Positions 26,371 to 35,085 of a stretch of 51,915 bases of DNA are shown piece by piece (within the stretch, counting starts at the first letter, position 1; the number at the start of each line of letters is the position of its first letter). The notes below the pieces were generated by a model, which saw only the letters and a program-made list of their open reading frames with translations, made no database searches and had not been told where the DNA came from. The stretch comes from VFKE01 sp031400955. Its GTDB lineage: Bacteria > Verrucomicrobiota > Verrucomicrobiia > Verrucomicrobiales > Verrucomicrobiaceae. The stretch is taken from assembly GCA_031400955.1 (NCBI GenBank), contig JANNQW010000167.1, forward strand, positions 1-51,915, given 5' to 3'. The position numbers were made by a program, and so were the translations under genes.

Positions 26371-28242
26371 TCAGTTCGTTTCCTTGTGGTGTTCGGCCAT
26401 CTTGGCGATGAATTCGTCAATGAAGGATTCAATATTGTTGACCACGTCCTTGATCCTCGTGCTCAGGTAGCTATAGGCAAACAAGGCCGGGATCGCGACA
26501 GCCAGACCAGCGACGGTCGCCAGAAGCGCACCCGCGATGCCGGGTGCGATGGAGTTCACTTCCACTTGGCCGGATTTCGCAATGACCGCGAAGGTGATCA
26601 TGACCCCGATGACGGTGCCGAGCAGTCCGAGATAAGGTCCGCCCGCGATGCCGATGGTCAGGAACACCAGTTTGCTGTTGAGCTTCTGCACTTCGCGCAC
26701 CATCCCGCCGTGCAGAGAGGCCTTGATCGCCTGGATTGAACGGCCCGACAGACCCTTGGTATATTTCTCAGTCGTGGAGAGAGATATCTGCCGCACGTTC
26801 TGCAACCGCTTCTGCACTTCCTCAGAACCGAGATGGTAAATGTGATACAAAGGCGAGTGCCGCATCAGTTTCTGCGCCTTGCCACTCGCGGTGCCACCCA
26901 GCGTTTTGATGCTGTCCCCGTCCTCCTGATCCAATACCGTGAGATCGGACGAAACGCTTTCCCAGCGTTCGAGGAAGGCCTCGTTGCTTTTGCCGATCTT
27001 GTTGAGATAAAGAAATTTCGCGATCGCGACCGCCCAGCCGACAACGGCCAGGATAGTGCACAGCGCAATGACCACCCAACCGTCAAACGTGAGATCCTTC
27101 GAGATGTCGGTGATCAATGTGAGGTGCTTGATGATCTCCCCGCCGCCCGAGTGCGCGGATGCTTCGTCATTGCCCAGCACGACGAGCTTTGCCGCATTAG
27201 AGCCCGTGCCCTGGCTCACGGCGGCGAATTTCAAGAATCCCTCGGAACGCGCGATCCGGGCCACCTGCAGTTCGTCAAACTCACCAACAAATCCGGCGGT
27301 GCCGGGCGTCGAATCCTTGCCGATGAGCGAAGGACCCTTGAGCGCGGGCAACGCTGCGTCGAGCGTGCCATACGAAGCGCCATCGAGGAACACCGTCATC
27401 TTGCCTTCTTTAGCCACCACCGCCACGTGATGCCAGACGCCAACGCTCACGGCTGCGCCGCTCGTGGAACGCTTTCCGTTCAGCTCCACAAACGGAACAC
27501 CATTGTCCAGTCCGATGACCAGCGCATTCGTTTCATCGCGTCGGCTGAACACCACTGCATTCGGTGCCAGCGCCGCAGGTTTTAACCACGCCGACCAGGT
27601 CAGCGCCGAGCCCACTGGCCACTCAGTCGCCGGTCCTTCGGGAATCGTTACCGCAGCTTGTCCCAACAGTCGCTGGCCGCCCGCCGCCAGCGAACCAGCC
27701 ACGGGGGGCATCGCGTTCTGCAAAGCCAGGCCGCTGGCCGAGGAATCCGCAGCCACGGTGGCCATATCCGCAAAGTGATACACCAGCGCCGTCTCGGCAT
27801 CATAAGTCCCTTTCACGTCCTCGGCCTTTTTGGCTACGCCTTGATTGCCATAGTAAAGCCAGATGACGCTGGTCCCGGATGGCTTGATCTCCGGCACCCG
27901 CACCCAGACGTAACCTTCATTGAGCAGCGTATCCCATTTCTCAATGTGATGTTTCAGCGCGGTTTTGCCGTCATCAGCGACGAATCGCAGATCACTCCCG
28001 TCCTCCTTGCTCGAGGCAAAATCAAAGTCGCCGTCGTGCAAACGAACCAGCAGCGCGGCACCGCCAATGGCATCGCTGATGGCCACGCCTTTGTCAGAGG
28101 TATCGATGGTGATCTTCTTGCGCAGCGCCCACTCATTATTCCACCAGGGAGCCTCAGCCGCATGAACGGGCTGACCGGCAAAGTTCGCCAGGAAGAGTAT
28201 GCCAAGGAGTCCGGTCTTGAATCGTGTCATGTATTTTGTCAT
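26371..28242 (-). CDS. exbB: ExbB/TolQ-family proton channel fused to DUF2341 and LamG domains
   Basis: A 623-aa protein from ATG 28242. A signal peptide (about residues 8-28, ending PVHAAEA) is followed by a DUF2341 domain (about 30-135: WWNNEWALRKKITIDTSD to IWLYYGNQG) and a LamG/concanavalin-like domain (about 190-345: WSAWLKPAAL, WHHVAVVAKEGKMTVFLDG, EFDELQVARIARS). The first helix of the motor lies at about 388-410, and the MotA/TolQ/ExbB core at about 490-605, with GLLGTVIGVMITF and LLATVAGLAVAIPALFAYSY. Normal ExbB is about 240 aa, so some 380 residues of putative periplasmic, carbohydrate- or ligand-binding sequence have been added. It begins 13 bases after the tpsB stop and ends two bases before exbD. 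ATG 28230 is an alternative start. Confidence 0.93.
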   Translation of the reverse strand: MTKYMTRFKTGLLGILFLANFAGQPVHAAEAPWWNNEWALRKKITIDTSDKGVAISDAIGGAALLVRLHDGDFDFASSKEDGSDLRFVADDGKTALKHHIEKWDTLLNEGYVWVRVPEIKPSGTSVIWLYYGNQGVAKKAEDVKGTYDAETALVYHFADMATVAADSSASGLALQNAMPPVAGSLAAGGQRLLGQAAVTIPEGPATEWPVGSALTWSAWLKPAALAPNAVVFSRRDETNALVIGLDNGVPFVELNGKRSTSGAAVSVGVWHHVAVVAKEGKMTVFLDGASYGTLDAALPALKGPSLIGKDSTPGTAGFVGEFDELQVARIARSEGFLKFAAVSQGTGSNAAKLVVLGNDEASAHSGGGEIIKHLTLITDISKDLTFDGWVVIALCTILAVVGWAVAIAKFLYLNKIGKSNEAFLERWESVSSDLTVLDQEDGDSIKTLGGTASGKAQKLMRHSPLYHIYHLGSEEVQKRLQNVRQISLSTTEKYTKGLSGRSIQAIKASLHGGMVREVQKLNSKLVFLTIGIAGGPYLGLLGTVIGVMITFAVIAKSGQVEVNSIAPGIAGALLATVAGLAVAIPALFAYSYLSTRIKDVVNNIESFIDEFIAKMAEHHKETN

Positions 28243-28255
28243 TGGAAAGCTTGGC

Positions 28256-29941
28256 TTAGAAGTCGGCCTGGACGCGGAAGGTGATGAAGTAACTGTCCAG
28301 ATCCGCATTGGCTTGTTTGTCGAGCGGCATGCCGGCATCGAGCGAGGCATTGAGATGTTTCAGCAACTTCAGACGAGTTCCAAAGCCGAAGCTTTGAAGC
28401 GTGGAGTTATCAATCTGCTCGGGCAGCGGATCGATGAGCGTGAGGCGACCGCCGTCATAGAAGGCATACACGCGCCATTCATTCCCCTTGCTTTCCCACT
28501 TGTGGAGCAGTGAAGGACTGCGGAGTTCCACGGTGCCGAAGATGCCATTGTCACCCAGCGCCGTGGCCTCGAGATAGCCGCGAACGGTGCTGAGGCCGCC
28601 CCCGGCATATTGTTCGCTGTTGATTAAGGGAGCACTCGATGCCTGGCCCTGCACCTTGACGAATGCCTGGAAACCTCCCGGCAGATCGTGAGTGTGCGAA
28701 AGGTCTCCCCGGAAATATAGATAACTGCCGTCCGCGTTGTAACGTTTGTAATCAAAATTCTCGGGTTCGCTCCCAACGCCGCGCAAATTCCAGTTCATCG
28801 AGGCGTTGAGCTCGGTGAAGCTCTTCTTGCCCGTCAGGCCGGCACCATAACTTATGGTGAACGGATAATAATCAATCGGCGCGGTGGTGAGCTGGCCGGC
28901 CAGCGTGACGTCTTCGTCGAAGTGCTTGTAATCCCAGCCCAAGCTCAGCGAATGAAAGAATCCTTCACGCTGCGGCAGCGTGAAGACCGCGCGCAATCCT
29001 AAAATCTGGCCTTTGCCGGCCACTGCCGCGCCGCCGAGGGTCGAGACATTACTGTCCTGCTTGGTTCCCTGAAACATCAAGCTGAGGTTATCCACGCCGG
29101 GAAACGGCATGAAGTAATAAGCTGAGTAAACCGTGGCATCCGCAGGCCGTTCCGGTGCCACCTGGAAGCTGGCATTGATCGTGTGACCCGCCTGCCACAG
29201 GTTACTGTAACTGATCGAGCCATTCAGCCGGAGTGGCGTGGTGTCCGCGCTGTATCGATTATTCAGTTCTAAAGCGCCATGCACCGGCAGGGTGTCTTTG
29301 ACGTTTAAATCGATATCCACGGTTCCGGGCTCCACCCCCGCTCGCAGAGCCGGAGTTACCCGCAAATCCGCCAGCTTGTTAAGCGCCACGACATCACGCG
29401 TCACGTCGGTGAAGTTGGGCACTCCGCCTTCCTTCATGGACTCGGCTTTTTTCTTGATGTCGCTCGGCAGAAAATAGCGTGAACCTTTGACCCGGAGTCG
29501 CCCGACCGGTGCTTCTACCACCTGAAGCACCACGATGCCGCGATGGGTCGGCGGCGCAGCCACCTGAACACTCACCGTCTGATAGCCCGCGTCACGATAA
29601 GCTTTTTCTAAAGCGGCGCGGGCTTGCTCGATGTCATCTTGTGATCGTTCCGGTCCAAGGTAGGGATAAACCGCCCTTTCAACTTCGAGTGGTTTCAAGT
29701 GCTTGGACCCCAGCACCCGATACTCGCGGAGATAATAGCTCTGGGACGGAGCTGGCTGTTTGCCAGCTAAAGGCAGCTTATCGCCAGCTATAGGTGGCTG
29801 TTCGCCTGTAACTGCTGAATTCGCTTTTACTTGAAACAAGCATAGAAGCACCAAAATAACCGCGTCGCAATATCGGCGCACACTTAAGCAACCCGCGGGA
29901 TGGCGCGAGAAAGGAGGCTTGAGTGTGCTCGGTTTGATCAT
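28256..29941 (-). CDS. TpsB two-partner secretion transporter (ShlB/FhaC/HecB family)
   Basis: A 561-aa outer-membrane protein of the Omp85/TpsB superfamily. After a long signal region (hydrophobic core about residues 27-40) and a short heptapeptide repeat (GEQPPIA-GDKLPLA-GKQPAPS), there are two POTRA domains (about 68-144 and 145-217). The 16-strand barrel contains the conserved VRGY motif of loop 6 (GGLSTVRGYLEATALG). The protein ends with Phe (TFRVQADF). TpsB proteins export one TpsA partner across the outer membrane, recognising its TPS domain with their POTRAs. The obvious partner is the 3904-aa protein at 35236-46950, although three genes lie between. It heads the six-gene operon running into exbB, exbD and tonB. 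Confidence 0.95.
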   Translation of the reverse strand: MIKPSTLKPPFSRHPAGCLSVRRYCDAVILVLLCLFQVKANSAVTGEQPPIAGDKLPLAGKQPAPSQSYYLREYRVLGSKHLKPLEVERAVYPYLGPERSQDDIEQARAALEKAYRDAGYQTVSVQVAAPPTHRGIVVLQVVEAPVGRLRVKGSRYFLPSDIKKKAESMKEGGVPNFTDVTRDVVALNKLADLRVTPALRAGVEPGTVDIDLNVKDTLPVHGALELNNRYSADTTPLRLNGSISYSNLWQAGHTINASFQVAPERPADATVYSAYYFMPFPGVDNLSLMFQGTKQDSNVSTLGGAAVAGKGQILGLRAVFTLPQREGFFHSLSLGWDYKHFDEDVTLAGQLTTAPIDYYPFTISYGAGLTGKKSFTELNASMNWNLRGVGSEPENFDYKRYNADGSYLYFRGDLSHTHDLPGGFQAFVKVQGQASSAPLINSEQYAGGGLSTVRGYLEATALGDNGIFGTVELRSPSLLHKWESKGNEWRVYAFYDGGRLTLIDPLPEQIDNSTLQSFGFGTRLKLLKHLNASLDAGMPLDKQANADLDSYFITFRVQADF

Positions 29942-30001
29942 TCAGGGAAATTTGGCAGCTTCCCCTATCTCACTGGGTAAAGGTTGAGCCAAGACGGTCA
30001 A

Positions 30002-30019
30002 AGTGACGATTCCGTCACT
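30002..30019. promoter_or_regulatory. perfect dyad upstream of tpsB, possible operator
   Basis: AGTGACG-ATTC-CGTCACT is a perfect 7-bp inverted repeat 60 bases before the tpsB start. No T-run follows, so a protein-binding site is more likely than a terminator. I could not fit a Pho-box consensus to it. Confidence 0.4.
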
Positions 30020-30078
30020 CAATATTTGAGCTTGGAAGATGTCGTAAGCGGGTTTTTGACAGAATTAACAGAATTAGA

Positions 30079-30307
30079 ACATAATAAATAATTATGTAGC
30101 CGTTTTCACGATGATGATTTTATGTTTTGGGAGAAATTTTGGAGCGCACGCGCCCTCGCGAAGGGTCAAACGCAAACCTTTGATGCCATATCGTCAGGGG
30201 ACATCCGCAGGAAGTCCGCGAAGGCGCAGACTTCTGCACGCGGGGCGCGTGCGCTCCAAGAACTCCAACGCACACGCCACCTGGCTACGAATTTATTTAA
30301 ACCGCTC
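30079..30307. repeat. foldback (MITE-like) element, copy 1
   Basis: This copy matches the element at 31320-31571 in the same orientation over most of its length. The right terminal repeat is kept at 30283-30307; the left terminus is degenerate (AATAAATAATTATGTAGCC). The inner 17-bp inverted repeat TTGGAGCGCACGCGCCC is perfect (30139-30155 with 30243-30259). A central hairpin, GAAGTC...GACTTC, is also present. It lacks a short duplicated stretch found in copy 2. No transposase is encoded. Confidence 0.85.
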
Positions 30308-30466
30308 TAACAAGAAGGGGGTGCGATGAAACAACCATTCATCCATCAGGAGAGCGCGATTTTGTTTGCAAGCGCCTCTCTCCCAATCGTGCTCATCCCA
30401 TAAATCCTGTCCATTTCCCCTATTCGGATTAGCCCACAAAATGCGGCCGCCCGGCACCCTTTCGAA

Positions 30467-31264
30467 CTACCGTTTCGGGGTGAGGCGATCTGCGGTGATG
30501 ACGCTGGATTTCTTACTGCCGACAAAGGATCGCGTAATCTTCGAAGATCTGATGTCGCTTGTGTTGATCACGCTTGAATCCGGGACGGCCACGATCTGAG
30601 TCGACGGCCTGTATTGCCAGGCTACCACACGCCAGGCCGAAAACAAAATCATCATCACACCCACACAGGCGATCAATATTTGCAAGGTTACGATTGGCCG
30701 TCTCGAAGGGATTGCCTTCCCGAGGGAAGTGGCCTGATTTAGGGTGCTTAAGGTGCTGATCTGGGGCGATGATTCGAGATACCGGATTGGCAGATGGCTT
30801 GCAGCAGCGCTTCTCTTGGCGTAAGTCTTGGCATTGTATGCCATGTCGACGTTTTCGACAATCGTGGCAGTCCCCTGGAAGGGCACGCCGTCCACTTCGT
30901 AAGTGTAGCAATAGCTTTTGCGCACCACTTTACATGCCTTGCCAGTCAGATGGCGTAGAAAATTAACCGGCCTGACCTCGATGGACCTGTCAGTCAACTC
31001 GGCTGTCGCGGATATCCAGGGCCCGCGCTTCAAGCGCATATCCTGCAATATACGCGCCACCCACACTGAGGCCATCCAGATGATCCCACAGGCGGCTAGA
31101 ATGCCAGCCGACCACACGGCGGTCTCGGACAGATTTAAGGCAGCAAGACAAGCCTGCGATCCGGAAGCATCAAACAAATTTGCTATCGAAAAGTTGAACA
31201 TGCGCCAGATCATATCTGGACAATGTTGAATGCCGAGTTTTTGAATGTTACTATTTCGCCTCAT
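30467..31264 (-). CDS. DUF3592-like membrane protein
   Basis: About 265 aa from ATG 31264 (ATG 31213 and 31201 are alternatives). The longest open frame runs on through the foldback element upstream and is not believable there. A first membrane helix lies in AVWSAGILAACGIIWMASVW and a second in IVTLQILIACVGVMMILFSA. Between them is a soluble β-rich domain with RGPWISATAELTDRSIEVRP, the tryptophan-led start of DUF3592, and YCYTYEVDGVPFQGTATIVE, then LPIRYLESSPQIS. The family's role is unknown. The gene is sandwiched between two direct copies of the same ~240-bp foldback element and splits the TpsA part of the cluster from the TpsB part. Confidence 0.75.
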   Translation of the reverse strand: MRRNSNIQKLGIQHCPDMIWRMFNFSIANLFDASGSQACLAALNLSETAVWSAGILAACGIIWMASVWVARILQDMRLKRGPWISATAELTDRSIEVRPVNFLRHLTGKACKVVRKSYCYTYEVDGVPFQGTATIVENVDMAYNAKTYAKRSAAASHLPIRYLESSPQISTLSTLNQATSLGKAIPSRRPIVTLQILIACVGVMMILFSAWRVVAWQYRPSTQIVAVPDSSVINTSDIRSSKITRSFVGSKKSSVITADRLTPKR

Positions 31265-31319
31265 ACCATTTGAGAGGATCAACCTAAATACGGAGCTGAT
31301 AGCGAATAGTCGATACCAC

Positions 31320-31571
31320 GAGCGGTTTAAATAAATTCGTGGCCGTTTCCACGATGCTATTTTCTTTTTGTGCGAGAAATTTTGGAGCGCACGCGCCCTC
31401 GCTTGCCGCCCTTCGCGCCCTCGCGAAGGGTCAAACGCAAACTTTTGATGCCATATCGTCAGGGGACACCGCAGGAAGTCCGCGAAGGCGCAGACTTCTG
31501 CACGCGGGGCGCGTGCGCTCCAAGAACTCCAGCACGCACACCATCTGGCCACGAATTTATTTAAACTGCTC
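31320..31571. repeat. foldback (MITE-like) element, copy 2, with 25-bp terminal inverted repeats
   Basis: The ends 31320-31344 and 31547-31571 are inverted repeats of 25 bases with one mismatch; the shared core is GTTTAAATAAATTCGTGGCC. Nested inside is a perfect 17-bp inverted repeat (31382-31398 with 31507-31523), then a central GAAGTC/GACTTC hairpin, so the whole element can fold on itself. The last base pair of the element overlaps the TAG stop (31571-31573) of the TPR-like gene. It encodes no transposase. Confidence 0.9.
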
Positions 31572-33376
31572 TAATTCAGGGCTTGCTGAAGAAACCATTT
31601 TTCCTCGGGCAAAACGGCGCTTGGGAAAATTTTTTCTGCGATGCGAAAGGCATCGGCGGCGCGACCTGTCGCCTTGAGCAGCCCGGCGAACACAGCGCGC
31701 TGACCAACGGCAAGCCCAGATGCATCCATGCCGTCGAGCCACCGTCTGGCAGCATCCAAGCTGCCGCATTGGTAGGCTGACAAGGCCCAGATCAGACGTT
31801 GCGAGGAAAGTGTTCCTTCAATTGGAACGTCTTTTTGCTCTGGGGAAAAACGATTCAGCACTGGCTCGATGTCCCGACCGGTCAAGAGTCGCAAATATGT
31901 CGCCTCGTCAACATAGGGCACCATTCCCGGCTGAGCCTCGAGAATGGAATCCGCCGTGGTCAACAGGTCATCCGTCAGCCCCATTGCCTTCTGAAGACGA
32001 TAGGTGCGTTGCAGAACCCCCAGGCGCATGATCAGGTTTGGAGACGAAAAACTCATCAGCGCCTGGAGCTCCATTTGAGGACGATTCAATTGTCCCGCCT
32101 GGTCGGCCACACGAATCAACTCGAACGCGTCCTTCGCGGTGCGCGCGAAGGTCAATGCGACCGCGAGATGGCCGTCGATCACCTCCACGGACTCGCCCAA
32201 GCCCTGAGCGCATAAAGCCTTCATCAAGGCTGCATCTTTATTTTCGATCGGCAGCGAGGGCCTTGTCAGCAAGGATGAAAAGGTGCTCCAATCTCGCTTC
32301 ATGATCAGGGCTTCACCATAAGCCAGAAACAGGTCACGCGATTCGAAGACCACGGCCTTGGGTTCGAAAGCCAACGGAGCCGGCGCTGGTGCTGTGGCCG
32401 AACCGGCGGTCTTCGCAGCTTTATTTTCACTCAAGTCATTTAGGATTATTTCCGCCCGCCCCATTTTTGCCAGCCAAGTATAGTATTCCGCGCAATCCTC
32501 CGGGTTTTTTCCTGCGACACGCTGCGCCTCTTCCAGAACCAGTTCATCGGCCAGCGCAGGCTGCTGCCTCGCGCAAGCCGACAAAATCGCCAGCCGGTCC
32601 GTGTTGTTGATGCCGGAACTCGATGAAAGTATGGCCCGGACATCCAATATTTCGGAACCGGAAAACGGCTGGGTCGACAGGGCCAGCAGGGCCTTGGAGG
32701 CCAGCTTGCCGCCACCGCGGCTCAGCTCCCAGAGCGTGTGTCGAGCCTCCTCGCGAATCTCGTCGAAGGCCGAAGTCTGCTTCATTTTAGCGAGCCTGAA
32801 CCTCGCATCCGGATCATTAGGAGATCTTTCCAGGGCGATTCGCAGGAGCTTTTCCGACTCTTGTTCACGACCTTCGATCATCAGCAGGTCAGCTTCGATT
32901 TCGAGAGTCCTCGGCTGCTGCCGCACCTCGACAGGCAGTGTCTCCAGAACGTGGCGTGCCGCCGCGGCCTTGGTTGTTTTAACCAGCGCTGCTGCAAGAC
33001 TGACACTGTCGTCCACCGTAGCCGACGGACCGTTGACAATTTTGTGCCAGAAATTGGCCGCATCAGCAGCTCGCTCAGGAATCTTATCAGACCTTCGCGC
33101 GAGTTCGCGCATGATGTCGGGATCCTGGGGGGCCAACTGCCAGGCTTGAACCAGCAACGCCATGCCTTGATTGATCTCTCCGCTATCAAGCAAACGCGTG
33201 GCATCGGCTTGATAACTCCGGGCCCGTCCCATCGACCACCAGGCTGAAACCCACCGCGCTGTCACCACGATCACCAACAGCACGCCAGCCAGCAAAATAC
33301 CTGCCATGACCTTCTCGCCCCAGCGGGCAGACCGCCTCGATTTGCTCCCAACAATGTTCTTCTCTTCAGAGGCCAT
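31571..33376 (-). CDS. membrane-anchored TPR-like repeat protein
   Basis: A 601-aa protein with a basic cytoplasmic head, one membrane helix (about residues 23-47, VMAGILLAGVLLVIVVTARW) and a long all-helical outside part. Helical pairs with TPR spacing are visible: ALLVQAWQLAPQDPDIMREL, then LEIEADLLMIEGREQESEKL and LLRIALERSPNDPDARFRLA; later ALSAYQCGSLDAARRWLDGM and AFRIAEKIFPSAVLPEEKWF. A Pro/Ala linker near residue 330 (TAPAPAPLAFEPK) divides it. It probably acts as a periplasmic docking scaffold. It starts 11 bases after the double-SUMF1 gene and is surely co-transcribed with it. The TAG stop is shared with the end of the foldback element. Confidence 0.85.
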   Translation of the reverse strand: MASEEKNIVGSKSRRSARWGEKVMAGILLAGVLLVIVVTARWVSAWWSMGRARSYQADATRLLDSGEINQGMALLVQAWQLAPQDPDIMRELARRSDKIPERAADAANFWHKIVNGPSATVDDSVSLAAALVKTTKAAAARHVLETLPVEVRQQPRTLEIEADLLMIEGREQESEKLLRIALERSPNDPDARFRLAKMKQTSAFDEIREEARHTLWELSRGGGKLASKALLALSTQPFSGSEILDVRAILSSSSGINNTDRLAILSACARQQPALADELVLEEAQRVAGKNPEDCAEYYTWLAKMGRAEIILNDLSENKAAKTAGSATAPAPAPLAFEPKAVVFESRDLFLAYGEALIMKRDWSTFSSLLTRPSLPIENKDAALMKALCAQGLGESVEVIDGHLAVALTFARTAKDAFELIRVADQAGQLNRPQMELQALMSFSSPNLIMRLGVLQRTYRLQKAMGLTDDLLTTADSILEAQPGMVPYVDEATYLRLLTGRDIEPVLNRFSPEQKDVPIEGTLSSQRLIWALSAYQCGSLDAARRWLDGMDASGLAVGQRAVFAGLLKATGRAADAFRIAEKIFPSAVLPEEKWFLQQALN

Positions 33377-33387
33377 TTATGCGCAGG

Positions 33388-35028
33388 TTATGGTTTGGCC
33401 GGATTGGATTCCTGAAAATCCAGGACAAGTCTGAAGCCGACATCCGGCAGCGCCTTGCCAGCTTCGACACGTTCCTCGGAATTGATTCGAAGCTTGCTGC
33501 CTTCAGTGGTTTCCCAGGAACCGCCGCAATAAATCCGATTGCTGCCAAGATCACCGCCGACATTGGCGCACCATTCAGCTGCATTCCCCGCAAGTTCATA
33601 AAAACCGAGCGAATTGGGCGGCAGAGACTTCACTGCCATTCTTTCCGTCCGGGCACCTTCAGGAAGCGGTCTGACGTCGATATTGATCAGTTTTGGCGAC
33701 GGCGGCCACTCGGAGCCCCATGGATAAGCCCGCAGTTTCCCCGCCGGATCATTTTCTGAAGCTGCCAGCATCCACTCGGCCTTTAATGGCAGCCGGTAGG
33801 CCGCACTTTGAGGAATCGTCCCGCGCGTCTGCTCCCGCTGAGTCAACCACCGGCAAAAGAGAACTGCTTCGGCCCACGAAACCCCGACGCAGGGATGTTC
33901 CAAGTCCGATCTAAATTGAGAGGCGAGCGTCGATGGATCCTCTGACGCCATCACGAAAGCCTTGTAATCCATCGCCCGAACTTCGTGTTCTCCCAGAAGA
34001 ACTTTGCTTCCCGGAAGCGGCAGCAGTTTTAAGCCAAGAGAATTGACATAGGCCCGCCCTTCCGCAGCCATCGATGCGTCCCCCTTGTCCGGGGCGCCAG
34101 TCTGCGTGCCCTGGAGACGCCGCTCGATCATGGCCCGCTTCACTTCATCTTCGGAAATCACCGGCTTGCTCATGAGAAGATCCCGTTTTTCTTTCCTTTC
34201 AGCGGTCATATTACTTTCAAACTCGGACTTCTTATCGCTATCCGTCAGAACACAGCGGAAGCCGATCCCGGGCACCCGGGTCTCCGCTGCGACAGACAAT
34301 TGGTAAGCCGGATTCATGCATTCCTTGCGCCAATACATCCAGGAGGCACCACGCAGCGTTCCCGATAAAATATCGCCCGCCACCGGATCGAACGTCCACT
34401 CCCATGCATTCCCGCCGAGATCATAAATGCCATCCGCCGTGGATTTGAACCGTCCAACCGGTGCCGTGAATGCGAATCCGTCGTCTTCAGCACCCTCAAT
34501 CCGTGCCCTGTTATAGTTTCCCGCGCCCAAGGGTGGCGGCCAATCGGTTCCCCAAAGAAACGGCTGCGGGGCCGTGGCGGAAACTTGCGTCGCCTTCCTG
34601 CCCGAATCCTTCAGACCGGCCGCCGCGTCCCACTCCGCGTTGGTGGGAAGACGATAACTTTGCGTGGCCTTGAGAAGCCCCGATTCGCGCTCCTTCTCCG
34701 TCAGCCAGTCGCAGAAGTCCATGGCCTCCTCCAGCGTCACATTCACAACCGGATGCGAATCGTCCTGGGAAAAACCCGGACGGTGCACCCATTTCACGCC
34801 AGCGGAAACGACGAGAGCGTTCCAATCCGACACCCGGGTCTCCCAGATGCAGAATCGAACATCCGTGCCTTTGACACTGCGAAACACCATGCCCAGGCCG
34901 TTGCGAAACTCTTCGGCCGCAGCCCCGTTCGGAGTCGCGCTGAGAAGAACGGCTCCGACCATCCCGCAAACAATCCTCCGCCAGAAAAAACCAGAGCGAT
35001 GACTAAGGTGGAGGAGGTGCATGATCAT
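33388..35028 (-). CDS. exported protein with two SUMF1 (FGE-sulfatase-like) domains
   Basis: A 546-aa protein. ATG 35028 is used because the longer frame opens with TTG at 35049. A signal peptide ends near NGAAAEE (about residue 38). Domain 1 (about 38-260) shows VRFCIWETRVSDW, HPVVNVTLEEAMDFCDWL, YRLPTNAEWDAAAG, YDLGGNAWEWTFD and GFRCVL. Domain 2 (about 330-535) repeats this with HPCVGVSWAEAVLFCRWLTQ, YRLPLKAEWMLAAS, YELAGNAAEWCANVGG and VGFRLVL. The cysteine pair that gives formylglycine-generating enzymes their activity is not present in either domain, so a binding or structural role fits better. It lies between the giant TpsA gene and the TPR gene, same strand, and the TPR gene starts 11 bases after its stop. 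Confidence 0.9.
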   Translation of the reverse strand: MIMHLLHLSHRSGFFWRRIVCGMVGAVLLSATPNGAAAEEFRNGLGMVFRSVKGTDVRFCIWETRVSDWNALVVSAGVKWVHRPGFSQDDSHPVVNVTLEEAMDFCDWLTEKERESGLLKATQSYRLPTNAEWDAAAGLKDSGRKATQVSATAPQPFLWGTDWPPPLGAGNYNRARIEGAEDDGFAFTAPVGRFKSTADGIYDLGGNAWEWTFDPVAGDILSGTLRGASWMYWRKECMNPAYQLSVAAETRVPGIGFRCVLTDSDKKSEFESNMTAERKEKRDLLMSKPVISEDEVKRAMIERRLQGTQTGAPDKGDASMAAEGRAYVNSLGLKLLPLPGSKVLLGEHEVRAMDYKAFVMASEDPSTLASQFRSDLEHPCVGVSWAEAVLFCRWLTQREQTRGTIPQSAAYRLPLKAEWMLAASENDPAGKLRAYPWGSEWPPSPKLINIDVRPLPEGARTERMAVKSLPPNSLGFYELAGNAAEWCANVGGDLGSNRIYCGGSWETTEGSKLRINSEERVEAGKALPDVGFRLVLDFQESNPAKP

Positions 35029-35085
35029 TTGCTGGGTCAAGCCAATCAACAGGCGAATCTAGTTTATTAAACTGAAAAAGGAAAA

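Noticed and set aside
30121..31677. Protein-coding frames inside the two foldback elements
   Set aside because: The similar translations of the two copies simply reflect repeated DNA; they are not followed by a consistent stop and the arms are palindromic.
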